Source: Odontocerum albicorne
Lineage: Eukaryota > Arthropoda > Insecta > Trichoptera > Odontoceridae
Length of the DNA stretch: 64,000 nt
Assembly (NCBI GenBank): GCA_949825065.1
Contig: OX463854.1
Coordinates: 20,114,907 to 20,178,906, forward strand
Direction: 5' to 3'
Position 1 is the first letter of the stretch; each line of letters starts with the position of its first letter. The position numbers and the translations under genes were made by a program. Under the pieces are notes generated by a model. The model was not told the origin of the DNA, made no database searches, and saw only the letters and a program-made list of their open reading frames with translations. Below, one piece after another: positions 1-37,625 of this stretch.

Positions 1-587
1 ATTTAATATATTACTTTTTAATTTAACATGATAAATTTAAAGCAGTTTTTAATTCAATTATTGTAAGATATGTTTTAAAGTATATTTGATTGCTGTTTTG
101 ATTTGAATTTTGTATAATTTGTATTGAATTTTGTTTTTTTGTCAAGGTTTGTTATAATTTAATAAATTAATATATAATAATAAATAATAAAGTTTCCAAT
201 GTACCATATGGTTGATAAGTTGAATAAAATAAATATTTTATATATTAAAAAACAATATATATTGTTTATATTCAGAACTAGACACTGACTGGTTCTAGTT
301 ACTTTCGGTAAAGCAACTGTTGGCCATATTGTATGCATAATGGTACAATACAATTATGCTGATCAACTAAGTGGGAAACATATTGTATAAAATGCCAAAT
401 AAACATTTAATTTATAATAAAACTTTTGGGTGCCAAAAAAAAAACTCCCGTGGCACAAAAAGATTTCAATTGTTTCTTTAGAAGCCAATTAAAACTGATT
501 TTTTTAAAGCCCAGGCTAAAATATCTTCTCAGATGGAAAAACATCTTAATCGTGTTTCTGCATGTATTCGCTAACGAAAAAGCTAAC
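1..587. other. AT-rich intron sequence, nothing recognised
   Basis: This is intronic, assuming the donor at 587. Both strands were read for the conserved CRA exon of RanBPM and it was not found. No repeat family was recognised. Confidence 0.5.
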
Positions 588-27873
<27,286 letters not shown>

Positions 27874-27989
27874 TTAATTTTCACTCAAGGTACATTTTTA
27901 CTTCAGTTACTGACCCAACTGATGGCATAGAAACAGATTGTCTCTGGGCTGGTTGGATCATCAATACTGGGTTATAGTTTTAAATCATA

Positions 27990-28795
27990 CACGCAAACCA
28001 TCAAGTCGTTACCCTCTCACGGGTAGGCAGAGAAGAGCACCAAGCTGTTACATGAAAACATACATCTTTCGCCTCTTCACATATATACATTTTGTTACAC
28101 AAATCCTATTTTTCTGATTCATTTCAGAATATCATTTACTTGATCCAAAAACACTTTTTTAGTCTTTCTCTCCTAAAACTCTCGCATTCACACTAAAGAT
28201 TTGTTTTGTCAATCTTTGATGACTCACATTCATTCTACATGCCCAAATCACCTGTTTATTCTTCATTCTGCTTATTACATCAGTCTCTAGTTCATATTTT
28301 GTCATACATTATCACACCACATATTCATCTTGGTGCACATATTTCTACAAAATTTATTTGATTCCTGTCTTTGTTTCCACAACCAAAGTCATTCCTAATT
28401 CTACAAAGATATTCTCATATAATTACTGTTGTTAAGCACTAATGAACCGTCATTTAATCAAATTTTTACACATTTCAGTTTGAGGATATTTGTTTAAGTA
28501 CCCGATTGATTTTATTTCCTATCACAACATGCTGTTTCATAATTGTTCCATCATCTGATAATATATTGGTAAGTAGCTAAATCTTAACTCATGCTAAAAT
28601 CTAACATACTTTCGACTACTTGCGACGTGTCTGTGAATCAAAAATGTAACTGACAAAACATTTTTTCCTCGAAATAAGAGCACTTAGGTAAACAAACTCG
28701 TCAATGGCATTGTATCATTTGCGAATCTTATATTGGTGATTCTACAGCCTTCTATGACAAAACCACTGTCCCGTCCCATCCATCGAGTATTTTTC
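27990..28795 (-). pseudogene. LINE reverse transcriptase relic (family A)
   Basis: On the minus strand the polymerase box region reads GFVIEGCRITNIRFANDT (YADD-type, degraded to FAND). Later come RMKNKQVIWACRMNVSHQ and, toward 28000, the Arg/Lys-rich end that occurs repeatedly in this window. Stops are frequent. It abuts the mariner at 28806. Confidence 0.6.
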
Positions 28796-28805
28796 TCATG
28801 ATGTA

Positions 28806-29759
28806 CGAGGCATATCCAGAAAGTAAGTGTACTGAATTTTTGTAGGTTACAATTTTTTTTATTTAAACAAAAAAATTACGTGGTTACCGTAGTACATATG
28901 TAAGCTATTTTTCGACATAGTCGCTATTCCTCTCAATGCAGGTGGTGAAGCGGGGTATCAACTTTTTGATGCCTTCCTCGAAGTAGTTTCCCGCCAACCC
29001 CTCCGTCCACTTCTCCACCTCCTCCTTTACCTCCTCGTCGGTTGAAAACCTTTTTCCACCCATGTGCAGCTTCAGGGAGGTAAAGAGATAGTAATCTGAA
29101 GGTGCTAGGTCAGGGGAATGCGCGGGATGGTTCAGGACATCCCATTTAAACGAGGCGAGCAGTTCCTTCGTGGCGTTGGCCGTGTGTGGTCTGGCATTGT
29201 CGTGCAGCAGGCAGACTCCCTTTGTCAGCATGCCTCTCCTCTTGTTCTGAATCGCCCTCCGCAATTTTTTTAGGGTCTCACAGTATCTTGCAGAGTTGAT
29301 GGTCTCCCCTTGAGGCATATATTCAATTAAAATTATGCCTTGACAGTCCCAAAACACGGATGCCATGATTTTCTTGGCTGAAATTGTGGTTTTGAACTTT
29401 TTGGCGGACGGTGAAGAGGTGTGACGCCACTGTTGAGACTGCCTTTTGATTTCAGGCGTGTAGTGTGCAACCCAAGTTTCATCTCCAGTAACGGTGGAGC
29501 GGAGAAATTTATCTCCATGGAGTTTGCAGCGCCTCAAAAACTCTTGCCCGGCATTATTTATTTCGCACTTGGCGGGAGATTGGATTGACATTTTTAACGA
29601 AACGTGTTGTCGCGTCGACACTTCTCAACGTACTGACCTCGAACCGGTCTCGTTGCGGAGAGGAAAGGTCAGGCTACACGGAAGTGTAGCCAACATGTCG
29701 AAAATAAAATCCATCCGGTCGTGAGAGCCTCAGTACACTTACTTTCTGGATACGCCTAG
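28806..29759 (-). mobile_element. Mariner deletion derivative, 954 bp, with open catalytic ORF
   Basis: The ends CGAGGCATATCCAGAAAGTA and CTAGGCGTATCCAGAAAGTA (reversed) are flanked by TA. About 0.35 kb encoding the helix-turn-helix region is missing compared with the full-length relative within 13595-15019. Confidence 0.92.
28905..29591 (-). CDS. Mariner transposase lacking its DNA-binding domain, intact ORF of about 228 aa
   Basis: The likely start is MSIQSPAKCEI at 29591 (an upstream in-frame ATG at 29621 gives 238 aa). It passes straight into NNAGQEFLRRCKLHGDKF, so residues of the two helix-turn-helix modules and the WVP linker are absent. The catalytic core is complete: TGDETWVAHYTPE, VFWDCQGIILIEYMPQG, LLHDNARPH, APSDYYLF (34-residue spacing) and the end RNSDYVEK. 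There are no stops. Expected to be unable to bind element ends; any effect, for example interference with full-length protein, is inference. Confidence 0.9.
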   Translation of the reverse strand: MSIQSPAKCEINNAGQEFLRRCKLHGDKFLRSTVTGDETWVAHYTPEIKRQSQQWRHTSSPSAKKFKTTISAKKIMASVFWDCQGIILIEYMPQGETINSARYCETLKKLRRAIQNKRRGMLTKGVCLLHDNARPHTANATKELLASFKWDVLNHPAHSPDLAPSDYYLFTSLKLHMGGKRFSTDEEVKEEVEKWTEGLAGNYFEEGIKKLIPRFTTCIERNSDYVEK

Positions 29760-30264
29760 TACTTTCCATATATAATCGTATCAGTATATACGAGTAAAAA
29801 AGTTATAAGCAATACTACAATATGGAGGCAACTAAGCATTATTAAATATAAAAGAACGAAAATCAGATCAACGGAATTTTCAATGAGAAAACTTACGTTA
29901 CATAGTAAAAATAACAGTAAATATTTTTTTAAATAAACTTGCAAATTTGATTTGATCTTGCATATGTGTATATCCTAGATATACTCTACATATCAAAAGT
30001 TATCAAGTCTTGGGTCTAGGTCAATAATATATATTCAAACTGGGTTCGCAGAACGTTTTCAGGTGTTCCGCAACTTTTTTTATAAAAAAATACATATTTG
30101 TTTTTTGTTATATATCATTTTATAAATTTTCTTAAAAATTTTACTATTAAAAAATTTCATTACGATGAAGGATATGACAAACGAGAAAATGGATTATAAG
30201 TAATACGGGTTAGCCGGCATTACGGTAGCAATGCACTATTCGGACGCTAGGCGCACCACAGGGA
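29760..30264. other. Nothing recognised
   Basis: AT-rich, no open frame of note. Confidence 0.3.
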
Positions 30265-30560
30265 TTATAAATTAATTATACATACGTCCATAGATACCAT
30301 CACACCATCTCCTTGTCGGGGTAGGCCGAGAGGATAGAGCGCCAGGCTTCGCATCTTCCACATCCATACAACTTCTACAATTTCTCTTTCTACGTTTCCT
30401 CCTTTCAGAATATCACTTATTTGATCCAACCATACATTCCTTGGTCTTCCTCTCACACGCTTTCCCCTCACATCTGCACTATGTCTGTTTTGTTACTCTT
30501 TCTTCATTCATTCGTTCCGCATGTCCAAACCATCTCAGCGTGCTCTTGTTCATCTTACTT
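30265..30560 (-). pseudogene. LINE family A 3' tail
   Basis: The minus strand reads MRGKRVRGRPRNVWLDQISD then ILKGGNVE, the Arg-rich GRPR..W.DQ tail of arthropod LINEs, ending YPLGLPRQGDGVMVSMDVC. The same tail recurs at 52-64 kb. Confidence 0.65.
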
Positions 30561-30852
30561 AACACATCAGCCTATTCACATTCATAAAAATTATAAACAA
30601 AACAAATATAAAAACATTAAAAATAGTCAGCTACAAAATATTAATTTTGATCAAAACTAAATTCAACAGTGAATATATCAATTTTCACATTAAAACGTTT
30701 AACCTCGATATTAAAAAAACTTACTCCCGTGCATTTTTATACTAAGGTTCCAAAGAAATGACATTTGATATGTCAAGTTTCAAAAGAAGTTTGAAGACCA
30801 CTGGTGTAGGCGTTAAATGAAGTTTTGTTTAAATAAAATCTCCATCTAGGAC

Positions 30853-31284
30853 AAAACTGGCCAACCCACGGTCCGCAGCGCCCTTATGTTGCGGCCCGCG
30901 GTCATACATGACGAATTAGGTTTTTTTATTTTTTATTACCATACGAATATATTAACGAATGAACAACTTAGAGTAATAAGTCATTATATTTCCATACAAA
31001 TACATTGTGTTGTTAGTTCAATACATGTTTTCTCTTCACATCTAGTAGCAGTATCGTTATTTTTTCTTCAGATTTACCCTGATTGAACACTTTCTGTGTA
31101 CCTCTACATCCAAATCAATCACTTACAAAAAAAAATAAGTACGAATTTCGCTGTAAAGCCAGATATCGAAAAAAATATTGGAACAAAATGTGAAATTACT
31201 CTTATTTATGTGCGGCCCTTTTAAAGCGGAAAATTTTAGGTCGTCAATGCGGCCCGTGGGGCAATTTGAGTTGGCCAGGCTTGG
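30853..31284. mobile_element. Non-autonomous hAT element, 432 bp
   Basis: An exact 8-bp target duplication TCTAGGAC occurs at 30845-30852 and 31285-31292. The ends CTGGCCAACCCACGG and, reversed, CTGGCCAACTCAAATTGCCC are inverted repeats, with GGCCCGCGG / GGCCCGTGGGGC just inside. No transposase. This is typical of Charlie-like hAT MITEs. Confidence 0.88.
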
Positions 31285-31505
31285 TCTAGGACTTGTTCAC
31301 ATAAAATGTTTAGAGGTTTATCAAATCAAAACCAGATTTTTTAATAGTAAATAACTCAGTGTTGTTTTCATGAATTGAAATCCCTTGACATCACACAATG
31401 ATGGAATGCTCCGGTGGTTGTATATTATATTCAACGAACACAGCCCACTCACACATCACGTGAAGCGGAATAAATATGAGATATTATAATGTTTTATGAT
31501 AAAAT

Positions 31506-31720
31506 CATTGATTGCCAATCACATTGCATATCACTATTCACTATCTTACATTGATTGCCAATCACATTGCATATCACTATTCACTATCTTACATTGATTG
31601 CCAATCACATTGCATATCACTATTCACTATCTTACATTGATTGCCAATCACATTGCATATCACTATTCACTATCTTACATTGATTGCCAATCACATCGCA
31701 TATCACTATTCACTATCTTA
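31506..31720. repeat. 43-bp satellite, five copies
   Basis: The unit ATTGATTGCCAATCACATTG plus CATATCACTATTCACTATCT and TAC is repeated five times. Only one clear substitution is seen (CATCGCAT in the last copy), so the array is young or homogenised. Confidence 0.95.
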
Positions 31721-32100
31721 CGTATCTTTTACAAACAAATACACATAAGACAAGTTGATACAATTACTTAAAAAATATTGACAAAATTAACTATATAATT
31801 AAGACTAAAAGAATAAAAACTTTTTTAAAAAATGCATTTCAAAATATCGTCCTTTAAATATCATACTGAAGTAAGAAGATCCAAAGAAAAGCTCGTAAAG
31901 TTTCCATCAACGAAATTAGCGTAATATTGCTCGTTTTTGAAATACTTGTTAAATTCAGGAATACATGTCAAAACAATTTGAAAAGTTATGAAAATCTATT
32001 TGGAGCACTAAATAATAAATAGGTAAATATTAATAACACATTGACTGCTGAATATTTTTTTTTTAAATAATGGCGGTGCTAAAAAAACCCTTTTTTTTTT

Positions 32101-32282
32101 TTAAATAATAAAAAGGTAGGTATACTAGTAATTCATTGTCGTGTATCCTTATAAACTCGCTCGGTACAGTTAGGCCAAGTTCACTTGTTTTTTAAATAAT
32201 AAAAAGGTAGGTTTACTAGTAATTCATTGTCGTGTATCCTTATAAACTCGCTCGGTACAGTTAGGCCAAGTTCACTTGTTTT
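32101..32282. repeat. 91-bp tandem dimer
   Basis: Two copies of a unit starting TTAAATAATAAAAAGGTAGG and including TCGCTCGGTACAGTTAGGCC differ by about one base. Confidence 0.92.
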
Positions 32283-32306
32283 TTTAATCCATCCAAATAA
32301 TTCATG

Positions 32307-32890
32307 ACCTCCGTGGCCTAGTTGACAAGAGGTACAGTACATGGCGGCTCGGTAACGCACTGGACTTCCGGACCGCAGGTAGCCGGTTCGGACACCACGC
32401 TGTGCTACTTCCCTCGGATGACACTAGCTTTTACCGCCTAATATTCGGGGATATAAGGATACTTATGACTTTGGTCATATCTATTCCTTCAAAGAGAGGG
32501 GGGGAAACATGCCGGTGTGCTCCGATCGTCTCACTTCAGTGTACCGTATGATCCAGTACAGCGGTGTGGCCGGTGAGATTGCTGGTGTGCGACGGCTCAC
32601 TCATTTAAAAAAATAATAAACTCCACGGTACAGCTTCGCTTTACAAATTAATTGACGTTTGATTAGCGAAGGGACCCTCGACTACGAGGTTCACCAACGA
32701 CGTCGAGTTGATGTCCGCGAGTTGTGAGTTCGATTTCCGTTAGTACTCGGATTTAAAAAAAAGGGTTTAGATGTTTTTAATTTAAATCTCGTTTAAAACC
32801 TTTCTGGCTGGTTGAAAGAAATTGTCTCATGACAATAAATCCGCCAAGTTGTATAATATACAACGAAAGTGTAATGAAATAATACAAGAA
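32307..32890 (+). repeat. SINE family 1 pieces interrupted by SINE family B
   Basis: The family 1 head CCTCCGTGGCCTAGTTGACA stops at about 32330. Family B occupies about 32341-32630 (GGCGGCTCGGTAACGCACTG, GGACTTCCG, GCCGGTTCGGACACC, ATATAAGGATACTTATGAC). From about 32690 a family 1 body resumes (TGAGTTCGATTTCCGTTAGT, GACAATAAATCCGCCAAGTT). The join is not clean, so two separate copies are also possible. Confidence 0.6.
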
Positions 32891-33200
32891 AATTTGGAAT
32901 AGAGCGATGGGATGGATTTTGAGGGTCCAGCGGTTTATATGAACACACCTTGAGTTGCGAAAGACTTACGAAACAAACATATTTGTCTGGAATAAATTGA
33001 AAGCGTGGAAGGGGTAGACCGAGGAAAGGGTGGCAGGATACAGTTGGAACATTTTTATTAAAGGAAAAAGTAAGGAGTATGAAAAAAAATTAATACAAAA
33101 TGTATGGTTGTGGACGAGATGTGAGCTGTGCATGACTTTAAGAAGGCGTGGAGGTCTATCCTCTCTGCCTACGCTAAAAGGAGCATGGTGTGGTGGTATG
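32891..33200 (+). pseudogene. LINE family A 3' fragment
   Basis: The plus strand shows GRGRPRKGW-like coding (33005-33030) and the closing text homologous to the tail at 30265-30560, here in the opposite orientation. Stops and shifts. Confidence 0.45.
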
Positions 33201-33900
33201 TAATAGACGTTTTCAACACTGAACACGGTTTAGTCAATGGTGCCAATTCAAGTCAATTTATCGAAAAGCGAATAATTTTAATATGGGCCCTTGCCTATTA
33301 CGACCGGGCAGGTTTGTAACGCTCGAAATTACCCGTGCGGAAAGCGCTGCATTGTGCTGCGCCAATACCCACTCTAAAGGTAATAAATTAATCCAACAAT
33401 CAACAATGGGAGTGGGAGGCGAGTGTATTGAATTGTCGGAGATGGATTATATTATTCTCTTGGCAGATAACTCGTATATTCGCTGTGCACATATCCTTAT
33501 TCTAGTTGCGAAATACGCGGTTAACATCAATGATTTACGTAAAAATGCGCTTCAAATGTGCGTAAAAGATATCGAGGAATGTTGAATCGAAAATCGTCAT
33601 GACTATAACAATTCAACAAATGAACGTAAAGCAAAATCGTTATATTCGAACTAAGACGAAAGGTTAAATTGATTTTAGCGAAATAATAATGATAAAAAAA
33701 ACAGATGCGTGAGACTCTCGCGCGCTACCGCGCGAAAACTTCTGATCTAAGAAAAGTTGATTTTATTTATTCCTTTTTTTCCATTTGTTAACGATTTTTT
33801 TTAGTATTAGGAAATGGTTATGTAGAATTTAATTCAATAAAATCTCTCTTAATTTAATAAAAAAAAAGTTTTTTTATTAATTATTCATCAATTTACATCG
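33201..33900. other. Nothing firmly recognised
   Basis: An ORF of 100 codons at 33283-33585 shows no family resemblance and is probably chance. Confidence 0.3.
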
Positions 33901-34201
33901 ATTCATACTCCAAGAAAGAAATTACGGACTTTTGATAGCTGAGATTCATACTCCAAGAAAGAAATTACGGATTTATGATAGCTGAAATTCATACTCCAAG
34001 AAAGAAATTACGGATTTATGATAGCTGAGATTCATACTCCAAGAAAGAAATTACGGATTTATGATAGCTGAAATTCATACTCCAAGAAAGAAATTACGGA
34101 TTTATGATAGCTGAGATTCATACTCCAAGAAAGAAATTACGGATTTATGATAGCTGAGATTCATACTCCAAGAAAGAAATTACGGATTTATGATAGCTGA
34201 A
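33901..34201. repeat. 43-bp satellite, seven copies, dimeric pattern
   Basis: The unit ATTCATACTCCAAGAAAGAA plus ATTACGGATTTATGATAGCT is repeated seven times. Successive units end GAG, GAA, GAG, GAA, GAG, GAG, GAA, so most of the array reads as an 86-bp dimer. Unrelated in sequence to the 43-bp array at 31506. Confidence 0.95.
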
Positions 34202-34309
34202 GTATGATACAAATAATTTAGAATGTAAATTTTCTAAATGACGCGAGAATACTGCGTCGATGGTAGTTCCTTATCTGGTTGTAGACTGACCTTTGCCGGT
34301 GTTCAATTA

Positions 34310-34985
34310 TAAATTAAATTTTTAATCCAAAATCTTATAATATGATTTGTTATTATCAATAATAATTATTAAATTTATTTAGTTAATAATTAATAAAATA
34401 ATTAATTAATAAATGTTACTAATAGAATAATTAAATAATTATAATTTTAAAAAAATAATAATAAATAAACTAATTAATTAATTAATTACCAACAATAATA
34501 TTAATATAATAATTATAAATTAAATAATTATAAATTTATTATCATTATCCTATTTTTATTATTATAAAATAATATAAATATTTTAAATATAAAATAATAT
34601 AATTATAATTTAATTATATTTATATTATTTAAAAAAAATATATAATATAAATATAATTTAATAAATAATATTAATTAAATATAAAATAGTATAAATATTT
34701 TTATTAATATAAAATTTTATTATTAAATTATTATTAAAATTATTATAAATATTTTTATTATTATAAAATGTTATTATTAAATTATTATTAAAATTATTAT
34801 ATTTTTATTATTATAAATTTATTATTATTATTCTATTTTTATTATTATATTTTTATTATTATAAATTTTAATATTATAAATTAATAACTATATTATAAAT
34901 TATTTTATAAATATAATATAATTTTTATATTAATAATAATATTTATTAATTGATTTAATTATAATAATTAATTTACTATAATTAA
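34310..34985. repeat. Nearly pure A/T tract, about 680 bp
   Basis: It is composed almost only of A and T with TTATTA, ATTAAT and ATAATT motifs and a handful of G or C. There is no coding potential. It could be an expanded simple repeat, an A/T satellite or a matrix-attachment-like region; sequence alone does not decide. Confidence 0.9.
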
Positions 34986-34999
34986 TTAACGACTGCGCT

Positions 35000-35280
35000 G
35001 GCATGTGCACGTGCAACGGCGGATGAAGGTCTACGCTAAAGACAGCCACGAATTAAGCACTTCCAAATAAACGCAGAGGGAGACCCAAGAAGAACCTATA
35101 TAAAAAAGTGGAGGACATGATGAGACTCGGATTATCCCTGAGTGATTTGGCAACATTGAGAGATGGAGAGAAAAGGTCCGAGCACCCGACTCCAAACGGA
35201 TGGGATAAGGCAAGGGGAAAGAAGAATAGAAAATGGTTGCAAGTGCGAGTAGAACCGCCATATTAAGAACCAATTGCGGA
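35000..35280 (+). pseudogene. LINE C-terminal tail
   Basis: The frame RRGRPKKNLYKKVEDMMRLG, SLSDLATLRDGEKRSEH, then NGWDKARGKK resembles the Arg-rich (GRPKK.W...V..D) tail of arthropod LINE ORF2. It starts abruptly after the A/T tract. Confidence 0.5.
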
Positions 35281-35584
35281 ATCAAGTTTTAAGTTCCCAT
35301 TTCACATAACTGATTAGTTTCATCAGCTCACAAGCTACTCATATCTAGTAAGGAATTCTCATGTCCAGTAAGGAAAAACGTTATGTGTATTGGATAAATT
35401 CGTTCGTTAGATAAAATAAATGAAAAATTAACTGAACTTGTCCTGTACTGAGGAGAGCTGATGGCGCAAGTGGAAGGTGGCGAGAGGCAGTTGAAGAGGA
35501 AATTTTATTGTTTGAAAAGAAAGTCAGTCACCTTGCATAAAAACGTAGGGTTACTGTCTTTGATATATTTCTCTTTTCCGTCTC

Positions 35585-35965
35585 ACTAAAAACCTGTCCA
35601 ATGAGTTTTGTTTGCGTTTTATTTTCTGAAGGCATTGCCATTGAAAATGTATGTTCGAGAACTGAATTAAAACAATATGTTCGAGAACCGAATTGTTCGA
35701 GATGTCAGACGTTCCGAAGAACCGAGGTTCCACTGTACATACAAAACAGAGAAAACGGAGAAGAGAGAGTTCACTGTATTTGCAGAAAATGGCTGTCTAA
35801 TATATAGTAGGTGTGCTTAATTGTGTATACGATAAAACTCGTAATTAATTGATACGATAATAAAGGGGTTAGCTTTTATCCGTGGATTTTGTCATCAACA
35901 AAGGGGGTGGGGGGGGGGGGAAAAGGCTTGGAACTTATTCCCGCGAATAACGGGGGACTACTGTA
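35585..35965. other. Two possible pogo/Tigger-like element ends
   Basis: Minus-strand text from 35738 reads CAGTGGAACCTCGGTTCTTC and from 35960 reads CAGTAGTCCCCCGTTATTCG. Both resemble the CAGTNG..CCTCG termini of pogo/Tigger elements, each next to TA. No partner ends were found. A G-run is at 35900-35920. Confidence 0.4.
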
Positions 35966-36248
35966 TATCGAATATTGTAATAGTTTTACTATTCACATGT
36001 AAGTCCCTTTAAACCTCGTCTATCTAATACACAAGATACTCAATGGTAATCATTCGATATTGCCGGATGAAGAGTGGGCAAAAAAACGTGCAACTTCGAG
36101 GCGTTAAAAAAATATGTTGTGTTGACAACACCAACTCTTTTGGCAACTTGACCGATTTGAATTTGAAATGAACGGAGTTTAAAATTAAAACAAACTAATT
36201 ATGTACTGTTTAAATAAGATATTTTATTATTTATAAATAACAATACGA

Positions 36249-36432
36249 TGCCCTCCGTGGATTAATTGGCAAGACGCTTGTCTTCCAGCCTGCATGGTAC
36301 CAATTTAAAAAAAAAACAATATTTTTCGATTAAGGCCTCAAATTTAACAAATTGGTTGGAAGATATTAGCAGGTAGTAACAAACCAGCCAGCTTGTACTG
36401 TGTAATACGGAAGAGTGATACAACACAATACA
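36249..36432 (+). repeat. tRNA-derived SINE family 1 copy, B box deleted
   Basis: The head CCTCCGTGGATTAATTGGCA and GTCTTCCAGCCTG are followed directly by TACCAATTTAAAA, so the B-box segment is missing. Tail AACAAACCAGCCAGCTTGTA. Confidence 0.75.
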
Positions 36433-36989
36433 TAACGATTGCCATTGTATTAATAGTGGCTCAATGAGAAACTAATTTGAATATAATATCAAATTATTTT
36501 TAATATTCAATGATAAGATAACGTATAGTAAAAAATCAAGAAAATAGCTTTGATTGATTTTAATTTAAATTTCCATAAAACGTCATTATTTATTTATTTA
36601 TTGGTTGGCATGAAATATAGCCCACGTTTCGAAAGCGTTGCAGCCTTCATTTTTAAGATAATATCAATAAAATAATACGAATGTTTTCTTTCGAACTATT
36701 GAACAATAGCCGTAAATGCTTATTCGAGAACCTATTATATGTCCTAATCGCAAGGAGTCATAAAATTAATAAAACTTGAGAGCAAATGATTTTAAAATTT
36801 ATTTTTATGTTGAAAAAATGGGAAGCAGAATTCAACTTGCGCAATTCATTTTTTATTGCACACCGATATATCGCCTTTACTTTTCCTTTCACACTTTTCT
36901 ATCACCGTTTTTTCACAATTTCAATAAATCCATTCTCAGATCTTTCTCTTCGCACCTTTAATACATTTTTTTTAATCTTTTTTTTTAAA

Positions 36990-37147
36990 GAATAGCTATG
37001 ACCGAAGTCGAATAAGTATCCTTATACCCTCGAACACTAGGCGGAAAAAGTGTATGTGTCGTTCGAGGGGAGTAGCTCAGCGCGGGGTTCGAACCGACGA
37101 TCTTCCGCACGGAAGTCCAGTGCGTAACCTTGCGGCCATGCACCTCA
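36990..37147 (-). repeat. SINE family B, second copy
   Basis: The minus strand reads ATGGCCGCAAGGTTACGCAC, TGGACTTCCG, a B box GGTTCGAACCCCGCGCTGAG and later TATAAGGATACTTATTCGAC. It matches the copy at 32341-32630 in order and content. Confidence 0.7.
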
Positions 37148-37494
37148 TTTTTACTCAATTCTTTGCAATTAATCTTCATACTCCGCTAACACTGTCGCCA
37201 TGTCGCCAGCAAACAGCATACACCCATTGAGCTCTGTACTTCCTTCACACATGAATCTTTGTTAAGATAGATATTATGAATTTACTTATAAGACTGTAAT
37301 TAATTTATTGCAATATTCTACTTTTCCTTATTCATTGGGAACTGTTTCAATGTTGTAACAAGTGACTACAGTACTATTATCCAGGTCCTTAAATTAATGC
37401 TTTTGAACCTAATCACAATACTTCACGCGCGTGTCCTCAATCGATACAAGTGTATTTTCTTTAGCGTTCTTGCAATGTGAGAATAATGACGCAA

Positions 37495-37625
37495 TTGCGA
37501 GAGGATAAAGGATGCTCTCGCACTGTAATGACGGGACGGGACGGGCCCCGCTCTTGAGTGAGCTGAGCGCGGGCCCGAAACAAGAGGGCGGGGCGGTCCG
37601 AGGGGCAGGCCGGGCCATTGACCGG
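37495..37625. other. Isolated GC-rich island
   Basis: GGGACGGGACGGGCCCC and GGGCGGGGCGG motifs stand out in an AT-rich background. It was considered as the missing RanBPM first exon (such exons are Pro/Ala-rich), but no SPRY-start text follows. Function unknown. Confidence 0.4.

Noticed and set aside
31506..31720. CRISPR-like array
   Set aside because: Perfect head-to-tail 43-bp repeats without spacers; a satellite.
33283..33585. 100-codon ORF as a host gene
   Set aside because: No family resemblance, no splice or conserved context, and it lies between repeats.
37495..37625. First exon of RanBPM in a GC-rich island
   Set aside because: Pro/Ala-rich translation is suggestive, but no SPRY start, fitting donor phase or family residues were found.
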